The position numbers and the translations under genes were made by a program. The notes beneath the pieces are model-generated. The model searched no databases and was not told the DNA's origin. It saw only the letters and a list, made by a program, of their open reading frames with translations. A stretch of DNA of 64,000 bases, from positions 124,001 to 188,000 of the forward strand of contig DAOTYH010000045.1 of assembly GCA_034435015.1 (NCBI GenBank). Direction: 5' to 3'. Source of the DNA: DAOTYH01 sp034435015 (lineage in GTDB: Bacteria > Chloroflexota > Anaerolineae > Aggregatilineales > UBA3940). This document shows, one piece after another, positions 1 through 8,577 of the stretch (position 1 is the first letter of the stretch; each line of letters starts with the position of its first letter).

Positions 1-2134
1 CGACCAATAGATTGAATGAGCCGTCGTCGTTCATTTTAATGCTGGCCGCGCCCATATCAAGGTTAGGGATAGCCGTTCCCTGCATTACTGTTGCCACGCC
101 GATACCGCGCCTCAAATGCGGCTGGCCCGGCACTATGTGCCAGTCCGGGTTTCCAAACCGTTCATGCCAGCGGATAGCCTCTGCACCCTTCTTGACACAT
201 TCAGGCAGCCCGCAGGTGTGGATATATTCCGCCGCTCCTTCGCGGCCCTCGCTCCAAATCTTGCTGATAGGGTGCTCATCCCCTGCCTTGATTGCATTCT
301 TCAAACGAAACTCCAGAGGATCAAGCCCAAGCTCACGGGCAATATGCTCCATGTGTGTCTCAAGTGCCCAGAAACCTTGCGGCACTCCATAACCGCGATA
401 GGCGCCGGAGGGCGGCTTGTTGGTGTAAACCACATCAGCGTGGAACTTGATATTGGGGGCGTTGTAAAGCGCCATCGCCTTATGGCCTGTATTACCGGCG
501 ACTGTCATAGCATGGGAGCCATAAGCCCCGGTGTCAGATAGGACGTACATAGAGTTGGCCACAATCGTGCCGTCCTTCATGACTCCTGTCTTCATGGTGA
601 TGAACATAGGGTGACGACTGCGGCTGGCGGAGAATTCCTCAGCCCGTGTGTACTCCATCCGTACTGGACGCCCAGTGACAATCGTCAGGTGCGCGCAGAT
701 GTCCTCCAGCAGAATCTCCTGCTTGACGCCGAACCCTCCGCCAATGCGGGGCTTGATCACTCGAATACGTTTCTCAGGCAGGCCCAGCACTGGCGCCAGG
801 ATGCGGCGCACGTGGAAAGGAACCTGCGTGCTGGTGCGGATGACAAGACGGTCGTCTTCATCCCACCACGTCACTACCACATGGGGTTCGATGGGAGCTT
901 GCTGTACCTTGGGGCTGTAGTAGGTATCCTCGAACACGTAATCAGCTTGTTTGAAACCTTCTTCTACACTGCCCAGCTCCCAATCAATCACAGCGGCAAG
1001 GTTGCGTTGCTTATCCTCGATGTGCCAGCTTTCTTCCTCATCATGCAGGAGAGGGGCCCCCGGTTTCATTGAGTCGCGGGGATCGAGTATGGCCGGCAAT
1101 ATTTCATACTCAACCTCAATTAGGTCGAGAGCCTGCCGTGCAATTTCCTCTGTCTCGGCGGCGACAGCCGCCACACGGTCGCCCACGAAACGCACCCTGG
1201 AATCCAAGCTGAAGTTGTCGTGAGGGCCAGGCTCAGGATGGGATTGGCCAGCGGTAGTGAAGACAACACGCGGCAGGTCCTTGTAGGTCAGCACAGCATG
1301 CACCCCCGGCAAAGCACGTGCCTTGCTGACATCAATGCGTTTGATACGTGCATGTGCGTGCGGACTGAGCAGTAGTTTCCCAATCAGAGTCCCACGTATC
1401 TCGATGTCATCGGTGAAGGCCGGATTACCCTGTACCAATTTCAGGGCATCTACCTTTGGCTCTGGCTTGCCTACGTATGCGTGTGACTTTTCCTCAGCAA
1501 CGACCATAGCTGGCAGGGGAGTAGTCTTAGTGAGCGTACCGCCATAGCCGCTGGCTGGTTCAGGCGGCTCAACCCTCTCAGTGGGTGGTGCGAACAGGCC
1601 CGGCGGGGCAGGTATAGCGCCTTCCTCAGAGATGGGAGGTACTTCCTCACCGCGTAGCACAGCCGCCGCACGCAGAACCGCTTGGACAGGCTTGAGATAG
1701 CCTGTACAGCGGCAGAGGACACCTGATAGGGCCTCACGGACTTGTTCCTCTGTTGGATCAGGCTCCTGATCCAGCAGGGCTTTAGCGGCGATGATCATCC
1801 CCGGTGTGCAGTATCCACATTGGATTGCTCCCGTTTCAACAAAAGCCGTCTGCAACGCATGGAGCGGCTCACTGCCACGCCACCCTCGTTGTTGTTCCCC
1901 GCCCAGCCCCTCGATGGTCGTGATCTCGTGGCCGGCGGCCTGAGCGGCCAGCATCACGCAACTGTTCACCGGCCTTCCGTCGAACAATACCGCACATGCC
2001 CCGCACTCGCCTGTTTCACAACCATGCTTAGCGCCTACGAAGCCATTCTCACGCAACACAGCTAAAAGTGTCTGGCTGGGCCGCACGTTATCGAAAGTCA
2101 CATCCTTACCGTTGAGTTTCAAGCTGATCTGCAT
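1..2134 (-). CDS. xanthine dehydrogenase/aldehyde oxidase family protein, fused [2Fe-2S] and molybdopterin subunits (3' end outside window)
   Basis: Molybdenum hydroxylase of the xanthine dehydrogenase family, expected to hydroxylate a purine or related N-heterocycle in the cytoplasm. The start at 2134 (ATG) gives an N-terminal plant-type [2Fe-2S] domain with Cys39, Cys44, Cys47 and Cys59, then a helical [2Fe-2S] domain with the QCGYCTPG motif (Cys106, Cys109) and CRCTGY (Cys141, Cys143), then a long molybdopterin-binding region. The 711 codons present stay open to the window edge; the family is about 900 residues when both parts are fused (as in Desulfovibrio aldehyde oxidoreductase), so roughly the last fifth is missing here. 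The FAD subunit gene ends 5 bases upstream, so the two are co-transcribed. The substrate cannot be read from the sequence; the purine-gene neighbourhood suggests xanthine, hypoxanthine or a dioxopurine. Confidence 0.9.
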   Translation of the reverse strand, partial: MQISLKLNGKDVTFDNVRPSQTLLAVLRENGFVGAKHGCETGECGACAVLFDGRPVNSCVMLAAQAAGHEITTIEGLGGEQQRGWRGSEPLHALQTAFVETGAIQCGYCTPGMIIAAKALLDQEPDPTEEQVREALSGVLCRCTGYLKPVQAVLRAAAVLRGEEVPPISEEGAIPAPPGLFAPPTERVEPPEPASGYGGTLTKTTPLPAMVVAEEKSHAYVGKPEPKVDALKLVQGNPAFTDDIEIRGTLIGKLLLSPHAHARIKRIDVSKARALPGVHAVLTYKDLPRVVFTTAGQSHPEPGPHDNFSLDSRVRFVGDRVAAVAAETEEIARQALDLIEVEYEILPAILDPRDSMKPGAPLLHDEEESWHIEDKQRNLAAVIDWELGSVEEGFKQADYVFEDTYYSPKVQQAPIEPHVVVTWWDEDDRLVIRTSTQVPFHVRRILAPVLGLPEKRIRVIKPRIGGGFGVKQEILLEDICAHLTIVTGRPVRMEYTRAEEFSASRSRHPMFITMKTGVMKDGTIVANSMYVLSDTGAYGSHAMTVAGNTGHKAMALYNAPNIKFHADVVYTNKPPSGAYRGYGVPQGFWALETHMEHIARELGLDPLEFRLKNAIKAGDEHPISKIWSEGREGAAEYIHTCGLPECVKKGAEAIRWHERFGNPDWHIVPGQPHLRRGIGVATVMQGTAIPNLDMGAASIKMNDDGSFNLLV

Positions 2135-2139
2135 GATCC

Positions 2140-2997
2140 TCACCCCTCTGCTTGAATGCCGATCTGACCAAGCGCGTCAATCAACGCACGTTGTGTCAGG
2201 AGCGGAGCCACACTCCGGCGGTATTCGGCACTGCCTAAGAAATCAGAGATATATGCTGTATCCGGAGCCTCATGGGGGACGACTTCCGCCACTATCCCTT
2301 CCACTGACCTACGGGGGATGCTCGCCTCGACAAGGCCGCTGATCACGATCAGGTCATGGGTCAACCCGCCAATGGCGGCGCAGACCTGACTACCTCCATT
2401 GCCGGATGGGTATGTAACGGCGGCCACACATACGATAGGATAGTCAGCAGGGGTACGTCCCACCTGCTGATAACTCGCGCCTATAGGGTCGTCCGAAAGA
2501 CCAACACAGACGGCTGTGATAAGATGGCCGTCCATCCCCTGACGTTGAATCTGCCCTGCCAAGTCAGCCCACAAGGGCATCTCGTTGGCCTGTCCATCTA
2601 TCTCGGTCTGCGCTTGAAGTGCGGCCAGTGAAACACTAAGGGGGGAATGTATCTTTCTACTTCCTAACGCGCCTCCCAGTGTAGCCATGTTGCGGATATT
2701 TGGCCCTGCCATCTGGCGGGCCGCTTTTGCAAGCAAGCCGCCGGCAACTTGCTCCATCTCATCCACAAGAGTCTGCAGACGCACCGTAGCACCTATACGC
2801 AGAATACCGTTCTGCTGTTCGATAAAATCAAGACCAAGGCCGTCGAGATCAACCACCGCCTCAATGTCCGGCTCGCCCTCCCCAACCACACTGACTCCAC
2901 CGCCTAGCGCCACTGTCCGGACATCAGAGCGTCGGAGCAACTGGAGAGCCTCGTTTATGTCTGTGGGGCGGTGATATTCCCGCAGATTGTACAGCAT
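2140..2997 (-). CDS. xanthine dehydrogenase family FAD-binding subunit
   Basis: FAD-carrying subunit (CoxM/XdhB/YgfM family) that passes electrons from the [2Fe-2S] clusters of the adjacent hydroxylase to an acceptor. The 285 residues match the usual length. Seen are the opening segment with RPTDINEAL, a glycine-rich flavin loop (LGGGVSVVG, about residue 32) and the MATLGGALGSR motif near residue 108, which corresponds to the family's ATLGGNL flavin-binding stretch. The ATG at 2997 has GGAGG seven bases before it. It is followed after 5 bases by the fused Fe-S/Mo subunit and preceded by the F420 oxidoreductase gene. YgfM of E. coli, which sits beside ssnA and xdhD, is the closest named relative I can suggest; this is by recall and context. 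Confidence 0.88.
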   Translation of the reverse strand: MLYNLREYHRPTDINEALQLLRRSDVRTVALGGGVSVVGEGEPDIEAVVDLDGLGLDFIEQQNGILRIGATVRLQTLVDEMEQVAGGLLAKAARQMAGPNIRNMATLGGALGSRKIHSPLSVSLAALQAQTEIDGQANEMPLWADLAGQIQRQGMDGHLITAVCVGLSDDPIGASYQQVGRTPADYPIVCVAAVTYPSGNGGSQVCAAIGGLTHDLIVISGLVEASIPRRSVEGIVAEVVPHEAPDTAYISDFLGSAEYRRSVAPLLTQRALIDALGQIGIQAEG

Positions 2998-3031
2998 GGT
3001 AGTTCCTCCTTAAGCAGGGGTACTGACCCGA

Positions 3032-4030
3032 TCACCCTACAGCAAAGGCGTCAATCATAGCTTTTACATCAGGCCCCAGCGGGTACAGGATCGGGCAGGT
3101 TGCGCCGGCTCTGATGTACTCCTGCACTTTAGCACGGCATTCCTCCGGTGTGCCCGCCGCGGCAACCATCTGGACCATCTCATCCGGCACAAACTCCATA
3201 GCCGCTTCGATCTGCTCCTCCGTGGCAGGCCAGCCCAGACGGGCTTTGATCTCACTGACCATTCCCTCATCTGCGCCAAGAGCCTTAGCAAAGTGTGGCT
3301 GTTGTGCCAGATATTGCGTGATCAGCTTGCGGGCGCCATCAAGACCGCGTTTCCGATCGGCATCCATTGAACACACAATGAGCTGAGGACGATCGATCTC
3401 ATCTATGTTACGTCCAGCACGTTTTGCGCCGATCTCCAGATGGTACATGGCTTCTTCGTTGTACTCAGGCTTTACAAGATAGTTGAGCACAACGCCGTCG
3501 GCGATTTCGCCGGTTAGCTCCATCATCTGCATTCCGGTTGCCCCAATGTAGATCGGGACATTACGCGGCCCTTTCCGTCCGTGAACCACATCCAACTGGA
3601 TGTCAGTCACGTTGACGAACTCCCCATGAAAGGTAACTCTTTCAGCATTCAGCAGTTTCCGCACGACCGTCACGACTTCGCGCATGGCCTGTAACGGCTT
3701 GCGGCGGTCAATGCCCACATTCTTTGCCAGAGGGTCCCACCATGCCCCGATACCCAAAATCACCCGGTCAGGGGCCAGATCATCAAGCGTGAGGAAGGTA
3801 GCGGCAATCAGGGCGGCGTTTCGCGTCCAGTTATTAATAACGCCAGAACCGACTTTGATTCGGTTGGTTGTTGCGGCAAAGGCGGCCATAGGGACTATCG
3901 CATCACGTACTAGACGCGACTCAGCCTGCCACACAGCCTCAAAACCTTTCTCTTCAGCATACCGGACATACTCGATCCCATCGCGGATAGGATGAGCGTC
4001 CTGTAAATATAGTGCAACACGATCAGGCAT
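3032..4030 (-). CDS. LLM class F420-dependent oxidoreductase
   Basis: Luciferase-like (TIM barrel) oxidoreductase of 332 residues, similar in layout to methylene-tetrahydromethanopterin reductase and other F420-dependent members. Seen are the N-terminal strand with the helix RDGIEYVRYAEEKGFEAVW, the segment TTNRIKVGSGVINNW followed by the family's DDLAPDRVILGIGAW motif (about residues 83-98), and VPIYIGATG near residue 165. A strong Shine-Dalgarno (AAGGAG) precedes the ATG at 4030. The next upstream genes are cofC, cofD, cofE and an F420-NADP reductase, so F420 rather than FMN is the likely cofactor. The downstream genes encode a molybdenum hydroxylase. I infer a role in reducing or oxidising an intermediate of the same pathway; the substrate is unknown. 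Confidence 0.85.
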   Translation of the reverse strand: MPDRVALYLQDAHPIRDGIEYVRYAEEKGFEAVWQAESRLVRDAIVPMAAFAATTNRIKVGSGVINNWTRNAALIAATFLTLDDLAPDRVILGIGAWWDPLAKNVGIDRRKPLQAMREVVTVVRKLLNAERVTFHGEFVNVTDIQLDVVHGRKGPRNVPIYIGATGMQMMELTGEIADGVVLNYLVKPEYNEEAMYHLEIGAKRAGRNIDEIDRPQLIVCSMDADRKRGLDGARKLITQYLAQQPHFAKALGADEGMVSEIKARLGWPATEEQIEAAMEFVPDEMVQMVAAAGTPEECRAKVQEYIRAGATCPILYPLGPDVKAMIDAFAVG

Positions 4031-4065
4031 GGCTTGCTCCTTGATCTAACTTCTAGAACAGGCTT

Positions 4066-4704
4066 TCATACACTGCCCAGCCAGAGCGGCTCTTTTAACT
4101 CACGCTCAATCAACATTTCACGATAGAGGTCGAGGTCCGCTGGCGTATCCACATCGAGAGCCAGCGTAGGCGAGTGGTAGATGTGAACGTCTGCCCCTGC
4201 TAGACGGGCTTCACTCAGATGTCTCTGGAAGCTCCCTTTGCCAAAGCGGTAGGGAATCAGGGCAGGGGGATGCATCAAGATAGCGTTAGTTCCCTCTTCC
4301 CGGCGGTCAGAAGCGATGACAACGCTGTTCGGTCTCTCCCCCAGCGCCAGCATCTCCTCGATATCCTCAGGCCGTAACAGGGGAATATCGGAGGCCAGCA
4401 CCATGACGCTCCATGCGTTCCACGCAGAGACTACCTGCGTTGCTCGCGTCAGGGCAATATTAAGTTCCGGCGTGCCGCTCTCCTGAATGGTTTGGGCCTC
4501 AAAACGGCGGGCCAGCGACAGGGCCGCGGTATCCCTGCTGACAACCAGAATACCGCCCAATCCCTGGACTTGCCTAAGTATGGAAAGGGTATGTTCCATC
4601 ATCTCACGGCTTAGCGCCTCGCGTTGAGCATTACTCAACACACCCGATAGACGGCTCTTAGAACGGTAGAAAGGTTTGATTGGCAAAATAGCCCAAGTGT
4701 TCAC
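4066..4704 (-). CDS. cofC: 2-phospho-L-lactate (or PEP) guanylyltransferase
   Basis: Activates 2-phospho-L-lactate (phosphoenolpyruvate in the FbiD variant) with GTP to make the side-chain donor for coenzyme F420. The 212-residue protein has the family start WAILPIKPFYRSKSRL with the nucleotidyltransferase lysines, a conserved Asp in VLASDIPLLRPEDI (about residue 104) and the C-terminal LDVDTPADL motif typical of CofC and MobA-like nucleotidyltransferases. The start codon is GTG at 4704 and overlaps the cofD stop by four bases (GTGA), which implies translational coupling. Its partner enzymes CofD and CofE are directly upstream. Which of the two phosphoacids it uses cannot be told from sequence alone. 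Confidence 0.92.
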   Translation of the reverse strand: MNTWAILPIKPFYRSKSRLSGVLSNAQREALSREMMEHTLSILRQVQGLGGILVVSRDTAALSLARRFEAQTIQESGTPELNIALTRATQVVSAWNAWSVMVLASDIPLLRPEDIEEMLALGERPNSVVIASDRREEGTNAILMHPPALIPYRFGKGSFQRHLSEARLAGADVHIYHSPTLALDVDTPADLDLYREMLIERELKEPLWLGSV

Positions 4705-5651
4705 AGTAAGTTATCCTCTACCCAGTCTAACAGTGATTTCGCTAAGTTTACTTTATCAGACAGGTTTTCCATCACAATACACTGTGCTGTGCAACGAATC
4801 CCCAATGCCTCGATTGGCTGACATAGGTGCTGGTCAGCAATATCCAGTATAATTCCGCTCAACAAGTCCTGATAGTATTTTGCAACCCCAAGCGGGGAGA
4901 CCTCTAAGCCGAGTTCGGTCATCAATTTAGCGGCTGGTCCCTTGAGCGCTTCCCCTCCAACAATCGGGCTGACAGCCACACAAGGTGCTTCTGATTGAGC
5001 GATCAACTGGCGGATGCCCGGCACCGCCAGAATAGGGTCAATGCTCAAGAAAGGGTTGGATGGGCCAAAAACGATCAAGCTGGCTTGTTCCAATGCCTTG
5101 GAGACTGCTTGCGTGGGGCGGGCCTGCTCGCTCCCTTCAAAGTGAATTGCCCTGACGGCTGGTTGCCAGTGCTGATGAACAAAGTACTCCTGAAAGGCCA
5201 GCATGCCCTGATCGGTATCCAGCAGGGTCCGTACCGGCTGATCGGACATTGGCAGAATGGGGTGCTTGAGGCTGAGTCTAGTGCACAGATACTGCGTCAC
5301 CTCGGTGAGACTTTGTCCTTCACGAAGCAGGCACGTGCGCATCAGGTTTGTTGCTAGGTCTCTATCACCCAAACGGAACCATGCCGGCCCGCCGTAGCGC
5401 TCTACCATTTCGATTGCCTGAAACGAATCATTGGCGATCCCCCATCCTGTCTGGGGATTAGCCAACCCTGCCAGCGTGTACATGACCGTATCGAGATCGG
5501 GGGATATATACAGCCCTAGATGCTCGAAATCGTCGGCAGTATTCACAATGATGGTTAGTGTGTCAGACGGCAGAATGTAGGATAGACCCAGTGCTAGTTT
5601 AGCCCCTCCTACTCCGCCGACCAACAGCACCACATGCTCGCGGATGTTCAT
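4701..5651 (-). CDS. cofD: 2-phospho-L-lactate transferase
   Basis: Transfers the phospholactyl (or phosphoenolpyruvyl) group from the CofC product to the deazaflavin FO, giving F420-0 (or dehydro-F420-0). The 316 residues agree with the family. The N-terminus has the glycine-rich LLVGGVGGAKLALGL motif (residues 9-23), followed by NTADDFEHLGLYISPDLDTVMYTL, whose Asp residues bind substrate and metal in characterised CofD/FbiA, and later FGPSNPFLSIDPIL (about residues 195-208). It lies 18 bases after cofE and overlaps cofC. No strong Shine-Dalgarno precedes the ATG at 5651. The FO synthase genes (cofG/cofH) are not in this window. Confidence 0.94.
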   Translation of the reverse strand: MNIREHVVLLVGGVGGAKLALGLSYILPSDTLTIIVNTADDFEHLGLYISPDLDTVMYTLAGLANPQTGWGIANDSFQAIEMVERYGGPAWFRLGDRDLATNLMRTCLLREGQSLTEVTQYLCTRLSLKHPILPMSDQPVRTLLDTDQGMLAFQEYFVHQHWQPAVRAIHFEGSEQARPTQAVSKALEQASLIVFGPSNPFLSIDPILAVPGIRQLIAQSEAPCVAVSPIVGGEALKGPAAKLMTELGLEVSPLGVAKYYQDLLSGIILDIADQHLCQPIEALGIRCTAQCIVMENLSDKVNLAKSLLDWVEDNLL

Positions 5652-5669
5652 CTGAGTAGTTGGGAGTCT

Positions 5670-6437
5670 TTAACGATACAGGTCAAGGTCACGCGGCCTG
5701 ATTAAGTCTGCGGCACAGGCGCTCTCTTCAACCGGAAAGTTTAGCCCTCGAATGATCACAACCGGGATGCCCTCAGCGGCCTGCCCCAGTACCAATCCTG
5801 CGGCGGCGGCCAGCTCATCGGCAAAACCGACTTCCGTAGCCTGTAAGGTTGTCCCAAACAGATCAGGATGGCCACGCAAGTCCCATAGAGCCGGCAGACC
5901 AGCGGCCCCAACCGCGACGCCCACTGTCCCAAGACGGAAAGGACGCCCATGGCTGTCACTAATCACCACACCAACCTTCACCCCAAAGTGGAGGTTGAAC
6001 GCCTCCCGAAGTTGCCGGGCTGAGGCATCGGGGTCAACGGGCAAAAGAAGCCGCCATTCTCCGCCGGGGCGTGTGTTGGAGTGATCAATACCTCCGTTGG
6101 CGCACACAAAGCCTAACCGATGCTCGACGATCAGAACACCCTGGCGCATCCGTGATACCCGCGCCGCCTCGCTCAGGATCAGCGCCACTTCGCGCGGGTC
6201 TTTGCCGCATTGGGCGGCAACCTGCTGGGCTTCCTCATCCGGCTCTATGGTTGCTAAATCAACCCAGCGGCCCTCGGCTTTAGAAACGATCTTCGATGTG
6301 ACGACTACTACATCACCATTTTGCAGGCTCAATCCGTCTGATTGGATCGCCCTGATAATCACGGCCGCAAGGTCATCGCCGGTCTCAATCAGCGGAATAC
6401 TCGGTACTCCGATTAGAAGAACTTGTGGAGCTGGCAT
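5670..6437 (-). CDS. cofE: coenzyme F420-0:L-glutamate ligase
   Basis: Adds gamma-linked glutamates to F420-0 using GTP. The 255-residue protein matches the archaeal CofE/N-terminal FbiB domain. Seen are VVVVTSKIVSKAEGR (about residues 43-57), the metal-binding region around GGIDHSNTRPGGEW, and VVISDSHGRPFRLGT (about residues 158-172). It lacks the C-terminal nitroreductase-like domain of actinobacterial FbiB, so reduction of a dehydro-F420 intermediate, if needed, must come from another protein. The ATG at 6437 follows the stop of the F420-NADP reductase gene by five bases, so it is translationally coupled with it. Confidence 0.94.
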   Translation of the reverse strand: MPAPQVLLIGVPSIPLIETGDDLAAVIIRAIQSDGLSLQNGDVVVVTSKIVSKAEGRWVDLATIEPDEEAQQVAAQCGKDPREVALILSEAARVSRMRQGVLIVEHRLGFVCANGGIDHSNTRPGGEWRLLLPVDPDASARQLREAFNLHFGVKVGVVISDSHGRPFRLGTVGVAVGAAGLPALWDLRGHPDLFGTTLQATEVGFADELAAAAGLVLGQAAEGIPVVIIRGLNFPVEESACAADLIRPRDLDLYR

Positions 6438-6442
6438 GCGGG

Positions 6443-7114
6443 CTACCCGATCTCGGTGATTCGGATTCCTGCACCTTTGACACCATAGCGCTTATTGATG
6501 CCAAGCAGTACCGGGGTCAGGCTTTCAGCAACAATGGCATTGGCCAGCGGACCGGCATCAATACCACGCATCCCTGCCGCCTCAGCCAGCGCTGTCACGA
6601 CCTGTCTTGCCCCTTTGTCGTCACTACAAATGAGCACGTCACAGTTGACGGGATGAGACACATCTATCAGGTGGGTGGCAGATACATTTTGGAAGGCCGA
6701 GACAACACGCACATTCTCACCTAATAGAGCCTGAGCCTCCTCCGCCGCAGTGCGTCCAGGAGGCAATGTCACCACTGTGATTTTGGGAGGCTGAATAGGA
6801 ACGGTGACATCAACCAGTATCTTACCCTGTACCTGCTCACGCACACTTTCAAGGGTAGCCCGATGGGCCGCGTAAGGGACTGTCAGGACGACAACTTCTG
6901 CCTCGTAAGCGGCAAGTGGGTTGAGCATTCCCCGCACGACGTCTTTTCCCAGCAGACCGTTTAGCTCGGCGGCGGTGCGTTCTGCTTTTTCCTGTTCGCG
7001 TGAGCCAATGATTACGTTGTACCCGGCATATGCCCACCGGAGGGCTAACCCCCTGCCCTCGTTGCCGGTTCCTCCCAGCACAGCCAGCTTTGGAAGTCCA
7101 GAGCGGTCAGACAA
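6443..7114 (-). CDS. npdG: NADPH-dependent F420 reductase (F420H2:NADP+ oxidoreductase)
   Basis: Moves hydride between F420 and NADP(H). The 223-residue Rossmann protein has LAVLGGTGNEGRGLALRWAYAG (GxGxxG-type loop, residues 10-31) and SREQEKAERTAAEL, the residues after the second strand that hold the NADP 2'-phosphate in the archaeal enzyme. It also has VVVLTVPYAAH and the C-terminal GIDAGPLANAIVAESLTP typical of the family. The start is a TTG at 7114 with GGAGAGA six bases upstream; no in-frame ATG lies near. It leads the F420 sub-operon (npdG-cofE-cofD-cofC-LLM) and lies 91 bases downstream of ssnA, an interval with no clear hairpin. Confidence 0.9.
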   Translation of the reverse strand: MSDRSGLPKLAVLGGTGNEGRGLALRWAYAGYNVIIGSREQEKAERTAAELNGLLGKDVVRGMLNPLAAYEAEVVVLTVPYAAHRATLESVREQVQGKILVDVTVPIQPPKITVVTLPPGRTAAEEAQALLGENVRVVSAFQNVSATHLIDVSHPVNCDVLICSDDKGARQVVTALAEAAGMRGIDAGPLANAIVAESLTPVLLGINKRYGVKGAGIRITEIG

Positions 7115-7205
7115 GTTCTCTCTCCTTGCTCAGCTTGCTCCCATCTGGATTATAACGGTTTGAATCTGGGTCTGGCAAAATCCAGCCCCGAAAGATGCCA
7201 ATCGT

Positions 7206-8567
7206 TCACACTTGCTGGCTGGCAACTGCGTAATAACGCTTCCAAACTTCAGAGGCCAACTCGCGTGACCGTGCAGTGATGGCGGCCTCGTCCAGCGTGA
7301 GAAGGACGCGGTCGCGCATCAACACCTTGCCTGCACAGATAGTCGTCGTAACCATGGAGGCCTCAAAACCAAACAGGATGTGCCACGGCAGATTGCCTGC
7401 GGTAAGCGGGGTAGTCGGGTGGTAATCAACCAAAATGAGATCGGCGGCCGCCCCCGGAATCAGCAGGCCGGGCGGTGAGTCAGGGAAGAAGGTGCTTGCC
7501 AGCGCCGCGTTGTTGTAGATGGCCATCTGAACGATGTTCATGCCGTTGGCCCGCCGGGGGTCGCGGTGTACAACCTTATGTAGCAGGTAAGCCGCCTTCC
7601 AGTCAGCCCACATCTGGTTGCTGAAACCATCATTACCAAGGCAGACACGCAGACCAGCCCGCAACATACCATCTATATCTGCCGCACCGACAGCGTTATT
7701 CATGTTTGAGCGCGGCTGATGAGTCACCCAAGTGCCCGTGTCGCGCAGTAATTCCATCTCATGCATATCTACATGGACACAATGCGCCGCGATGCTCTTT
7801 TCTCCCAACAACCCTGCCCGGTGTAGTCGGTCAATGACGCGCAACCCTGACTTGTGCAGGCTGTCATACTCGTCTGCCTCATGTTCGGCTACGTGGATGT
7901 GAAAACCCGTACCCAGCCCTTTCGCGGCATCAACACAGGCCGCCAGCGTCTCATCTGAGACAGTCAAGGAAGCATGAACTCCAAACGAAGCGGCGATGTT
8001 AGGATGCTGGCTGGCTGTCTTCAAGAATCGCACGTTTTCCTCAATACTGGCTCTGGCACTTTGCGGCCCGTAGCGGTCGGTGACCTCATAACATAAGACA
8101 GCCCGCAGCCCTGCTTGATTCACGGCTTCCGCGATAATATCCAGCGATCCCGGCAGGGCATTGGGGCTGGCATGATGATCGAACAGCGTCGTTGTGCCGT
8201 GCTTAATGGCATCCACCAGGCATACCAGCGTGCTGTAACGCACATCTTCTTCCCGTAATGCCTGATCAAGCGGCCACCACAGCCGCCGCAGGATTTCTGG
8301 GAAGTCCTGCGGGGCCGGGCCGGGGATCGAAAGCCCGCGTGCAAATGCGCCGTAGAAGTGAGTATGGGCACAGATGTTGCCGGGCATGATCAACTGTCCG
8401 TGTGCATCCAGACGTTCCGCCGATGAGTAGCGCCTCTCTAGATCACTGGTAGCGCCTACTTCGATGATCCGGCCGTCCTGAATGCAGACTGCCCCCTTTT
8501 CGATCAGTTCGGTGTCTGCCTCCCAAGTTACAACAGTACCGTTTGTGATCAAGAGTGTCTGTGACAT
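7206..8567 (-). CDS. ssnA: putative aminohydrolase SsnA
   Basis: Metal-dependent amidohydrolase related to chlorohydrolases, guanine deaminase and E. coli SsnA, a gene found in purine and urate breakdown clusters. The chosen ATG at 8567 follows a G-rich Shine-Dalgarno and gives 453 residues; a longer open frame to 8675 overlaps the transporter gene and lacks family similarity. Shared SsnA hallmarks are CAHTHFYGAFARG (metal HxH), LWWPLDQAL with an acidic tail, FDHHASP, HIHVAEHE, HQPRSNMNNAVG and LGNDGFSNQMW (metal Asp). The reaction it catalyses in the cluster is ring deamination or opening of an oxopurine; I infer this from context. It sits 10 bases after the transporter gene. Confidence 0.88.
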   Translation of the reverse strand: MSQTLLITNGTVVTWEADTELIEKGAVCIQDGRIIEVGATSDLERRYSSAERLDAHGQLIMPGNICAHTHFYGAFARGLSIPGPAPQDFPEILRRLWWPLDQALREEDVRYSTLVCLVDAIKHGTTTLFDHHASPNALPGSLDIIAEAVNQAGLRAVLCYEVTDRYGPQSARASIEENVRFLKTASQHPNIAASFGVHASLTVSDETLAACVDAAKGLGTGFHIHVAEHEADEYDSLHKSGLRVIDRLHRAGLLGEKSIAAHCVHVDMHEMELLRDTGTWVTHQPRSNMNNAVGAADIDGMLRAGLRVCLGNDGFSNQMWADWKAAYLLHKVVHRDPRRANGMNIVQMAIYNNAALASTFFPDSPPGLLIPGAAADLILVDYHPTTPLTAGNLPWHILFGFEASMVTTTICAGKVLMRDRVLLTLDEAAITARSRELASEVWKRYYAVASQQV

Positions 8568-8577
8568 TTTCCCCCCA

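Noticed and set aside
4995..5357. Plus-strand open frame of 120 codons
   Set aside because: Antisense shadow of cofD, with no ribosome binding site or recognisable motif.
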